From Spirochaetaceae bacterium (lineage in GTDB: Bacteria; Spirochaetota; Spirochaetia; Treponematales; Breznakiellaceae): 7,251 bases of DNA. The stretch spans positions 1 to 7,251 of the forward strand of contig JAIRPM010000179.1 in NCBI GenBank assembly GCA_031257075.1. Reading direction: 5' to 3'. This document shows positions 1 to 4,880 of this stretch, one piece after another. The position numbers and the translations under genes were made by a program. The first letter of the stretch is position 1. Every line of letters starts with the position of its first letter. Below the pieces are notes generated by a model. That model was given only the letters and a program-made list of their open reading frames with translations, was not told the origin of the DNA and ran no database searches.

Positions 1-620
1 GCGACCTTCAGCGCTCCCGTGCCATTGGGCGTGGCGCGTATGCGCTCGCTTACAACCGCGCCGTCCAACCCCGGCGAAAAATAGGCCGTTACGGGCGAGC
101 ATTGGATGATGACCCACGGTTCGCGGCTTATGTTGACACCGATTCCGCCTTCGCTGTAGGCGTAGGGGCGTATGTAAAGGGAAGCGGCGCTTAGGAAATG
201 GTCTTTTCCCCAGAGCGGGTCGTAGGCAAGGGTATGCCCCATCTTTTGGTTGCGGCGCACCGTTTCCAGTACGGCCTTGACAAACATATCTTCGGGGAAG
301 GCCGGCATATAGATGCCTCTCATCGAATTGCAAAACCGCCGCGCATTGCAATCGGGGCGGAAGATGGCAAGCCCGCCGTCTTTCTGCGGCAGCGCTTTGA
401 GCCCCTCGAATACGGCAAGCCCATACTGGGTTGTGTAACTGGTAAGCGGCATGTCGGGATACGAATTGCGCTCACGGTAAATTGCTTCGCGTTCTTCCGC
501 GCTCAAGCGCGCTTCTTCCGCGCCCGTAATAGGCGCTTTTTCCAGGTATTCCTCGTTCCACGATTTGTCCTGAAAATGCGCCCTGTAACTAACCGGATAG
601 GCGGTCAACCCAAAAGCCAT
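1..620 (-). CDS. ilvE: Branched-chain amino acid aminotransferase, 3' part missing
   Basis: PLP-dependent enzyme that interconverts Leu, Ile and Val with their 2-oxo acids using glutamate/2-oxoglutarate, in the cytoplasm. The 206 complete codons present are open to the left edge; the family is usually about 340-370 residues, so the C-terminal 40% is missing. Recognised from the fold-type IV pattern of the longer (eukaryote-like) BCAT group: TTQYGLAVFEGLKAL near residues 60-74, the IFRPD..NA.RF stretch, then RPYAYSE, SPVTAYF and NGTGALKV. Lys205 (codon at 6-8) sits where the family carries the lysine that forms the Schiff base with PLP. The ATG at 620 is chosen because GGAGGAG lies five bases upstream. 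The gene follows the PUR-domain gene by 66 bp on the same strand with no obvious terminator between, so co-transcription is likely. Function is by family recognition; I am confident. Confidence 0.93.
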   Translation of the reverse strand, partial: MAFGLTAYPVSYRAHFQDKSWNEEYLEKAPITGAEEARLSAEEREAIYRERNSYPDMPLTSYTTQYGLAVFEGLKALPQKDGGLAIFRPDCNARRFCNSMRGIYMPAFPEDMFVKAVLETVRRNQKMGHTLAYDPLWGKDHFLSAASLYIRPYAYSEGGIGVNISREPWVIIQCSPVTAYFSPGLDGAVVSERIRATPNGTGALKV

Positions 621-625
621 AGCAT

Positions 626-645
626 CTCCTCCATTCCTCCTCCTT
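626..645 (-). promoter_or_regulatory. Double Shine-Dalgarno region of ilvE with an overlapping mini-ORF
   Basis: Read on the minus strand, two purine-rich ribosome-binding sites follow one another: AAGGAGGAGG (645-636) and GGAGGAG (632-626). The second sets the ilvE start at 620. The first lies just ahead of another ATG at 634 that opens a nine-codon ORF (634-605, peptide MEEMLWLLG) in a different frame, overlapping the ilvE start codon. The ribosome-binding sites are clear; any role for the mini-ORF is inference. Confidence 0.6.
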
Positions 646-686
646 GTGCGGCGCGGCCAGAACGCTGCGCAAGCGGCCTGTCAAGG

Positions 687-1037
687 CTAATATTGATTTT
701 TCCTTGGTGTGAAATCCTTTTTGTAGCCTGTATCCGGTTCGCCGTCGGGGCCGTCCATGTTTTCATAGGAAGGCTGCTTGCCATAACCGCCTTGCCGATG
801 GCGCCCACGTGTTTCCTTTTCGAAAACCTTGAGCGTTTCGTCGAAACCTTTCAAAAATTCCTGCAAATCTTCTTCAAAAACAATTACCGATTGGCGTTCA
901 AAACCATTACCGTCTCTGTTTTTGCTTTCAACAATATTGAAATACAGGTCGCCGTTCCGGTTCTCTTTTATATTGAAAAAATAAGACCGGCTTCTTAATA
1001 ATACTTTGCTTGAAAAAAGCTCTCCGCGTATACCCAT
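687..1037 (-). CDS. PUR-domain DNA/RNA-binding protein (BpuR-like, DUF3276)
   Basis: A 116-residue protein matching the small bacterial PUR-alpha-type proteins best known from Borrelia as BpuR, which bind single- and double-stranded nucleic acid and influence gene expression. The PUR repeat covers about residues 4-72, with the characteristic stretches RSYFFNIKENRNGDLYFNIVESK (shown here from residue 17) and FERQSVIVFEEDLQEF. The tail from residue 74 is low-complexity, rich in Arg, Gly, Tyr and Pro, as expected for a flexible nucleic-acid-contacting extension. The open frame continues upstream to 1130, but MGIRGEL at 1037 is the natural family start and the promoter lies just upstream, so the longer form is rejected. 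The start has only a weak GGAAG before it and sits six bases from the -10 hexamer, suggesting a leaderless mRNA. It is probably the first gene of an operon with ilvE. PUR proteins are common in spirochaetes and Bacteroidetes. Confidence 0.88.
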   Translation of the reverse strand: MGIRGELFSSKVLLRSRSYFFNIKENRNGDLYFNIVESKNRDGNGFERQSVIVFEEDLQEFLKGFDETLKVFEKETRGRHRQGGYGKQPSYENMDGPDGEPDTGYKKDFTPRKNQY

Positions 1038-1043
1038 ACTTCC

Positions 1044-1072
1044 AGTATAAACGAAAAGCCCGGACACGTAAA
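1044..1072 (-). promoter_or_regulatory. Sigma-70-type promoter of the PUR-domain gene
   Basis: On the minus strand TTTACG (1072-1067), a 17-base spacer, then TATACT (1049-1044). Only six bases (GGAAGT) separate the -10 hexamer from the ATG at 1037. With the usual distance to +1, transcription would begin at or next to the start codon. Confidence 0.65.
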
Positions 1073-1114
1073 GTAGGCCGGAATGTATCAGGAACAATGA
1101 AACCGCGCATCCTC

Positions 1115-1143
1115 TTGCCAAAAAAAACATTCTCTGTTATAAT
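1115..1143 (+). promoter_or_regulatory. Near-consensus sigma-70-type promoter of the repeat-protein operon
   Basis: TTGCCA (1115-1120), a 17-base spacer starting with seven A residues, then a perfect TATAAT (1138-1143). Six bases (AGTGTT, with no Shine-Dalgarno) follow before the ATG at 1150, so the predicted transcript starts at or within a base or two of the start codon. This is the strongest promoter match in the window and points away from the PUR-domain gene. Confidence 0.8.
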
Positions 1144-1166
1144 AGTGTTATGTTTTTGACAGAGAA
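1130..1166. promoter_or_regulatory. Operator-like inverted repeat across the -10 and start codon
   Basis: TTCTCTGT (1130-1137) and its exact reverse complement ACAGAGAA (1159-1166) flank the TATAAT box and the ATG at 1150. Half-site centres are 29 bp apart, near three helical turns. The left arm lies upstream of the predicted transcription start, so this cannot be an RNA hairpin of the main transcript. A DNA-binding repressor site is the natural reading, but no regulator is identified and an 8-bp match could be chance. Confidence 0.45.
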
Positions 1167-1560
1167 CGCTGCGTTTCCTTTCCAAAACCGGCTGTGTTCT
1201 TTTCAGAATGCGGCGGGTTATCTTCAAAATGCGGCGGTTTCTTCCAAAAGCGGGGTGTTCACGGTCATGAGCGCCCCGCTTTCTTTTCAAAATGCGCCGC
1301 TTTCTTTCCAGAACGCGGCGTTTTCTTTCCAGAATACGGCATTTTCTTTCCAGAATACGGCATTTTCTTTCCAGAACGCGGTATTTTCTTTCCAGAATAC
1401 GGCATTTTCTTTCCAGAACGCGGCATTTTCTTTCCAGAATGCGCCGTTTTCTTTCCAGAACGCGGCATTTTCTTTCCAGAATGCGCCGCTTTCTTTCCAG
1501 AATGCGGCATTTTCTTTCCAGAATAAACCATTTTCTCTAAACGGGAGTGATACACTATGA
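1150..1560 (+). CDS. Heptad-repeat protein of unknown function (FSFQNAA repeats)
   Basis: A 136-residue ORF composed almost entirely of a seven-residue repeat, consensus F-S-F-Q-N-A-A. After a short head (MFLTENAA), units run without a single indel from codon 1174 to the stop: five degenerate units (starting FPFQNRL, CSFQNAA, GYLQNAA), then twelve clean units from 1279, then a decayed last unit (FSLNGSD). The FQN core is kept through synonymous changes (TTC/TTT, CAG/CAA, AAT/AAC) even in the degenerate units, which supports this frame as the coding one although the array is open in all six frames. It has a near-consensus promoter with the ATG six bases from the -10, and its stop overlaps the next start as ATGA. 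No Cys clusters, signal peptide or known domain is seen. Alternating Phe/Ser/Phe followed by N-A-A could suit a strand-turn repeat, but that is speculation. A non-coding role for the array is the main alternative. Confidence 0.6.
   Translation: MFLTENAAFPFQNRLCSFQNAAGYLQNAAVSSKSGVFTVMSAPLSFQNAPLSFQNAAFSFQNTAFSFQNTAFSFQNAVFSFQNTAFSFQNAAFSFQNAPFSFQNAAFSFQNAPLSFQNAAFSFQNKPFSLNGSDTL
1279..1551 (+). repeat. 21-bp tandem repeat array, 12 clean copies plus one decayed
   Basis: Units begin at 1279, 1300, 1321 and every 21 bases to 1510, with a decayed copy at 1531-1551. The core TTTCTTTCCAGAA is almost invariant from the second unit on. The remaining positions vary (gaay-rcg-sc-r-y pattern). No spacers and no indels. 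Each unit contains TTCT-N4-AGAA, a short inverted repeat. The period equals two turns of B-DNA and seven codons, so expansion or contraction would keep both reading frame and helical phase. Older, diverged units extend the same register upstream to 1174. Confidence 0.95.
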
Positions 1561-2222
1561 GTCAAAAATCAGACTGGCTGCCCGGCACACGGGACGGGGT
1601 TCTTGCGATGGCCAAAGACTGGCAAACCGTTACGGGGCCGAAAGCCGCCGCATGGAGCATAACCCAAACCGCCCTTCAGCAGTTGGACGGCCTTGTTCAG
1701 GCGGCCGAAACCGCGCTTGCGGCCGCCAAAAACGAAACTACCCGCACGCCGGTAGCAACAGCGCAGTGCCGGACGGCATTTGACGCGCTCACGGCCGCTA
1801 TGCGGGATATGAAACGCAGGTATTTTTTAGACCCGCCGCTTTTGCCCGCTGATTTTGTCGCGTTGGGGCTGCACCCCAGAGACAGCACCATAACCCACAG
1901 CGGCGACCCCACAGCGCAGGTAACGGTCGAAACCTACCTTGTAGGCCGGCACGAACTCGGTGTCCGAATCGCCTACGTTACCGGCAACCCGGAAGACCCG
2001 GCGAACAAAGGCTACCGTATCTGGTACAGCATAGCCGCAGCCGGGGAAACCGCGCCCGAAAACCCCGATGATTTGCGCAAATCATTCTTCACCAAACGGA
2101 AAAAAGACGTGATTGAATTCAGCTTCGGGGATTCCGGCAAAACCTGTTATATGGCAGCCCAGGTAGAAAACGCCGGCCGGAAAGGCCCATGGGGGCCTCT
2201 CGTTTCAGCCCTTATCCCCTAA
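1557..2222 (+). CDS. Conserved-looking hypothetical protein, helical N-half and FnIII-like C-half
   Basis: A 221-residue protein I cannot assign to a named family. Residues about 33-90 look alpha-helical and Ala-rich (two amphipathic helices around ALQQLDGLVQAAETALAAAK and the AFDALTAAMRDMKRRYF region). A linker with LDPPLLPADFVALGL follows. Residues about 119-221 look beta-rich and end with Y-M-A-A-Q-V-E-N-A-G-R-K-G-P-W-G-P, the kind of ending seen in fibronectin-III-like domains. No signal peptide or membrane segment is visible, so it is probably cytoplasmic. The ATG overlaps the stop of the repeat gene (ATGA), with GGGAG nine bases upstream inside the repeat gene's last codons, so translation is probably coupled. 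The high density of Ala codons (gcg/gcc) matches the rest of the window, giving no sign of recent transfer. No function is inferred. Confidence 0.85.
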   Translation: MSQKSDWLPGTRDGVLAMAKDWQTVTGPKAAAWSITQTALQQLDGLVQAAETALAAAKNETTRTPVATAQCRTAFDALTAAMRDMKRRYFLDPPLLPADFVALGLHPRDSTITHSGDPTAQVTVETYLVGRHELGVRIAYVTGNPEDPANKGYRIWYSIAAAGETAPENPDDLRKSFFTKRKKDVIEFSFGDSGKTCYMAAQVENAGRKGPWGPLVSALIP

Positions 2223-2250
2223 AGCAGCGGTTCCTTTCCTTTTAGTTGCA

Positions 2251-2292
2251 CGGCGGCGGCAGCGGCACCGGCCGGTGCCGCTGCCGCTGCCG
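2251..2292. terminator. Long GC-rich palindrome between convergent genes, possible two-way terminator
   Basis: Two 21-base arms (2251-2271 and 2272-2292) are reverse complements with one G-T exception at 2255/2288; the inner 16 base pairs per arm are perfect, centred on ACCGG/CCGGT. It fills most of the 71-bp gap between the converging stops at 2222 and 2294. The position suits a bidirectional terminator, but neither side has a proper T-tract, so an intrinsic terminator of the usual kind is not shown. Roadblock, RNA 3'-end protection or a mobile palindromic element are alternatives. Confidence 0.55.
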
Positions 2293-2293
2293 C

Positions 2294-3565
2294 TTAGTCC
2301 TTTGTTTTGGGAAGCAGCAGGTTGAGTACGATGCCCGCGACTGTGGCGAGCGCTACTCCGGCCAATTGGAACTGGAGGCCGCCTGTGAATTCAAACGCGA
2401 GTTTACCGCCGCCTATTCCTACGCAGAGTATAACCGAAGCAATGGTAAGGTTGCGTTTGTCTTTGAAGTCCACGCCGCTTTCTACAATGGCGCGTAATCC
2501 CGATGAGGCTATTGTTCCGAAAAGGAGCATTGATATGCCGCCAAGTACGGGCGTAGGTATTGTTTGAATCAGCGCGCTAAACTTTTGCAGAAACGACAAC
2601 ACGATGGCAATGACCGCCGCGCCGCCTGTTACCCATACGCTGTAGACACGGGTAAGAGCCGCAGTCGCAATGTTTTCACCATACGTGGTGTTTGGCGGCC
2701 CGCCCCAGAACGCCGCCCAGGATGTCGCCAAGCCGTCGCCTATCAGCGTCTTGTGAACGCCGGGGTCTTTGTAAAAATCGCGCCCCACAACTTTGCTAAT
2801 CGTAAGCGTATCGCCTAAATGTTCGCATATTGTCGCAATAGATACGATGATAAACGTGAGAATGACAACGCCGTTAAACTTCGGAATTTGAAACACCGGA
2901 AAACCAAACCACGCGGCATCTTTTATAATATCAAAATTGATAATGTGATACGCCGGAAAAAGCAGCCCCATAATCAGCGTAAAGAGATAGCCGGCGATAA
3001 GCCCGATTAAAATTGGAATAATGCTAAAAAACCCCTTGAAGCACGTGTTGGTAATTACCGTTGCCGCAAGCGTAACCGCCGCTATCGAAAGATAGACAAG
3101 GCTGTATTGGCCGTCCGGCCTGTTCATAGCCATGCCTATTGCCGTAGGCGTCAGGTTTAAGCCGATACAGACAATTACCGAGCCTATGACAACCGGCGGC
3201 AGCGCGCGGTCAAGCCATGCAAGCCCCGTAAACGCGATAATGCCGGCAATGAGGCAGTAGAACAGCCCCGCGGCAAGCGCGCCGCCCATTGCGTACGGCA
3301 TTCCGTAAGACGCGCTCACCGCTATAAGCGGCGGTATGAACGCAAACGACGAGCCTAAGAAAATAGGCACTTTCGCTTTTGTTACAAGAATGTACAAAAG
3401 CGTTCCTGTTCCTGCCGTGAAGAGCGCCGTTGACGGGGACAGCCCTACCAGAATCGGCACCAGAATGGTCGCGCCGAACATCGCAAAGACATTCTGGATA
3501 CTAAGCGGCACCCACTTTTTCAAAGGCGGCCTTTCTTCCGGCATGTAACTAATGTGTGTACTCAT
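2294..3565 (-). CDS. uraA: Uracil permease, NCS2/NAT family
   Basis: Inner-membrane proton-coupled uracil transporter of 423 residues, the usual length for the family. It is hydrophobic throughout, consistent with the 14-segment NCS2 fold. Diagnostic stretches: an N-terminal PLKKWVPLSIQNVFAMFGAT, the EHLGD motif at about 248-252, the RDFYKDPG loop, and PPNTTYGENIA with Glu297. Glu248 and Glu297 correspond to E. coli UraA Glu241 and Glu290, which contact uracil. The E. coli His245 position is Asp252 here, a variant I associate with many non-enteric members. The frame is open to 3589 only through a TTG; the ATG at 3565 is preferred because AGGAGG (3575-3570) precedes it by four bases. It lies downstream of the uracil phosphoribosyltransferase gene on the same strand, behind a strong terminator, so it depends on read-through or its own weak promoter (TATAAC near 3588-3583, no convincing -35). 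Its name could also be given as pyrP. Confidence 0.93.
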   Translation of the reverse strand: MSTHISYMPEERPPLKKWVPLSIQNVFAMFGATILVPILVGLSPSTALFTAGTGTLLYILVTKAKVPIFLGSSFAFIPPLIAVSASYGMPYAMGGALAAGLFYCLIAGIIAFTGLAWLDRALPPVVIGSVIVCIGLNLTPTAIGMAMNRPDGQYSLVYLSIAAVTLAATVITNTCFKGFFSIIPILIGLIAGYLFTLIMGLLFPAYHIINFDIIKDAAWFGFPVFQIPKFNGVVILTFIIVSIATICEHLGDTLTISKVVGRDFYKDPGVHKTLIGDGLATSWAAFWGGPPNTTYGENIATAALTRVYSVWVTGGAAVIAIVLSFLQKFSALIQTIPTPVLGGISMLLFGTIASSGLRAIVESGVDFKDKRNLTIASVILCVGIGGGKLAFEFTGGLQFQLAGVALATVAGIVLNLLLPKTKD

Positions 3566-3710
3566 TTTTCCTCCTGAGTTATACAACAAAATTTTCCAAG
3601 AAAACGCAGGTTAAAGCCGGCAGCCGGCAAACCCGCTGTTTCCTAAAAAGTCCAAGGCAGCACCGATTCGCCATTCATTAACAATTGAAGCATGGCGCAA
3701 TCAGCGTTGC

Positions 3711-3742
3711 AAAAAAAAAGGCTGTCTAAAAAGACAGCCTTT
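3711..3742 (-). terminator. Intrinsic terminator after the uracil phosphoribosyltransferase gene
   Basis: A perfect 11-bp stem, AAAGGCTGTCT (3717-3727) pairing with AGACAGCCTTT (3732-3742), four-base loop (3728-3731), starting one base after the stop codon. On the minus strand the stem runs into a tract of nine T (3719-3711). This is a textbook Rho-independent terminator and separates the two uracil genes transcriptionally. Beyond it, 3566-3710 contains no gene that I can support. Confidence 0.92.
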
Positions 3743-3743
3743 A

Positions 3744-4790
3744 TCATTGGAAAATAGTATGCTCTATTTCCCGAATTTGCCATTTATACAACTTTGCGAC
3801 ATTGTGCCCGTAATCGGCAACAAGCCGTATCAGATTGCGGGGGTCGTTGTCTTTGTCCTTGCGGTTCAACCGGTCGCCAAAGTCGCCCAAACCGGGCAGT
3901 ATATAGGCTAAATCATTCAAACAAGGGTCCATCCAGAGGCTGTACACCCGGACATTGGGGATGGCGCGTACAACACGCAGCGCGCCCGGCAGCGCCGCGA
4001 TGATGTTCAAAAAGGTAATAGAACGCGGCTTTATGTTTTGTTCTTCCAGAAAACGTACTGTCGCAATAATGCTGCCGCCGGTAGCGTTCATAGGGTCGCA
4101 AAAGATTAAATCTTTGCCGTCCATGTCATCCAATTTGAAATAGGATTTTTTCAAATCAAGTATATATTCCATGTTTTCCTGGTTTTTTGTTTCATCGCGT
4201 TTAATTTTGAAAAGAGCAAACGGCGTTATATATCCGTTTGAATGCCATTCCTGAATTTCTTTGCTTACAATCATAGACGGAAGCAGCGCTCCCCGCAGCA
4301 TAACGCACATAACGGTGTTTTCTATCAAGGTATCAATGTTGGGAATTTTGTGTATCGCGTAATTTACAAAAGGAATGTTTACTGGTGTTTCAATTAAAAA
4401 ATGCGTTTTGTCATGCTGCAGCGAAGTTCCCCAAACAAAGTTGAACAGCATTTCATAACCGCGCTGCGTATAATAAATATATTCCTGATGCCCGTATGTT
4501 TCCGTATTCCGCAGTTTTGCGATAAGCCGTGATACTTCGCCATGCATTTCATCGGGCATCTCAAAAGAATAAATATGGATTTGATTGTTTGCTTTGCATA
4601 CTTCCTTCATTTTTTCGCCGATTTGATTATATAAAGCAATTAAATTCCGCATATCTTCCATTACCGGCAAATTGTGAATATGGGGCATTTGGGAATAGTA
4701 CATTTTTTTTAATTCATCAATAATTTTTATATCATCATCTGTTAAATAGCCGTCAATGTCTTTCGCTTTAAGAACAACTCTATCGTTCAT
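3744..4790 (-). CDS. upp: Uracil phosphoribosyltransferase, long form
   Basis: Converts uracil and PRPP to UMP and pyrophosphate in the cytoplasm. The catalytic core is at about residues 125-310: ENTVMCVMLRGALLPSM (cf. the family's ILRAGLG region), the PRPP loop CDPMNATGGS at 231-240, and LPGLGDFGDR at 298-307, which in the family closes the uracil site. The protein is 348 residues, against about 210 for the common enzyme: there are roughly 125 extra N-terminal residues without a recognised domain and about 40 extra after the GDR motif. The RGA of the first motif differs from the usual RAG. All key motifs look intact, so I expect activity, but a regulatory or divergent paralogue is possible. 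Codon use is more AT-rich in the N-terminal third than in the core (compare 4529-4790 with 3800-4100). GAGGAG (4809-4804) lies 13 bases before the ATG, rather far. The neighbouring uracil permease supports a salvage role. Confidence 0.85.
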   Translation of the reverse strand: MNDRVVLKAKDIDGYLTDDDIKIIDELKKMYYSQMPHIHNLPVMEDMRNLIALYNQIGEKMKEVCKANNQIHIYSFEMPDEMHGEVSRLIAKLRNTETYGHQEYIYYTQRGYEMLFNFVWGTSLQHDKTHFLIETPVNIPFVNYAIHKIPNIDTLIENTVMCVMLRGALLPSMIVSKEIQEWHSNGYITPFALFKIKRDETKNQENMEYILDLKKSYFKLDDMDGKDLIFCDPMNATGGSIIATVRFLEEQNIKPRSITFLNIIAALPGALRVVRAIPNVRVYSLWMDPCLNDLAYILPGLGDFGDRLNRKDKDNDPRNLIRLVADYGHNVAKLYKWQIREIEHTIFQ

Positions 4791-4811
4791 CGCTGCCGCT
4801 TATCTCCTCGT

Positions 4812-4842
4812 CCGGTGTAACAGTATACCGGCGTTTTTTTTT
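4812..4842 (+). terminator. Plus-strand intrinsic terminator upstream of (antisense to) upp
   Basis: CCGGTGTA (4812-4819) pairs with TATACCGG (4824-4831) through eight pairs including one G-U, tetraloop ACAG, followed by CG and nine T (4834-4842). The T-tract orientation makes it a plus-strand terminator, yet no plus-strand gene ends here. It could stop antisense transcripts that cross the uracil genes before they enter the PASTA/fmt operon. The same bases also form the proposed upp promoter, so chance overlap is possible. Confidence 0.55.
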
Positions 4843-4848
4843 ATGCAA
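4822..4848 (-). promoter_or_regulatory. Possible promoter of upp
   Basis: Minus strand: TTGCAT (4848-4843), a 15-base spacer containing nine A, then TATACT (4827-4822). The -10 is good; the spacer is short and the -35 weak. The predicted start near 4815 gives a leader of about 25 bases carrying the GAGGAG ribosome-binding site, unlike the leaderless arrangement elsewhere in the window. Confidence 0.45.
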
Positions 4849-4857
4849 GCCCCCGGC

Positions 4858-4878
4858 GGCAGCGCCCCGGCGCTTGCC
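4858..4878 (-). terminator. GC-rich hairpin just after the PASTA gene, without T-tract
   Basis: Minus strand: GGCA-A-GCGC, loop CGGG, GCGC-TGCC, an eight-pair stem with one bulged A, two bases after the stop codon at 4881. There is no T-run after it (AT-rich A9 follows instead), so it may be a Rho-dependent or weak 3' end rather than an intrinsic terminator. Confidence 0.4.
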
Positions 4879-4880
4879 GT

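Noticed and set aside
198..998. Plus-strand open frame of 266 codons
   Set aside because: It runs antisense to ilvE and the PUR-domain gene, both of which match known families on the minus strand; its translation has no recognisable domain.
1038..1130. N-terminal extension of the PUR-domain protein to 1130
   Set aside because: It would overrun the promoter, and family members begin at MGIRGEL-like sequence.
1279..1551. CRISPR array
   Set aside because: The repeats are directly adjacent with no unique spacers, and no cas gene is present.
1265..1565. Minus-strand repeat peptides (WKENAAF and SGKKMPH types)
   Set aside because: They are by-products of the 21-bp periodicity: no promoter or ribosome-binding site faces them, and synonymous variation favours the plus FQN frame.
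3566..3589. Upstream TTG start for the uracil permease
   Set aside because: The AGGAGG before the ATG at 3565 would be inside the coding region; the ATG is better placed.
4854..4864. Shared CGGCGGCAGCG between intergenic regions at 2254 and 4854 as a dispersed repeat
   Set aside because: Nearly the same string occurs inside the permease gene (about 3190-3200), so it reflects GC-rich composition rather than a repeat family.
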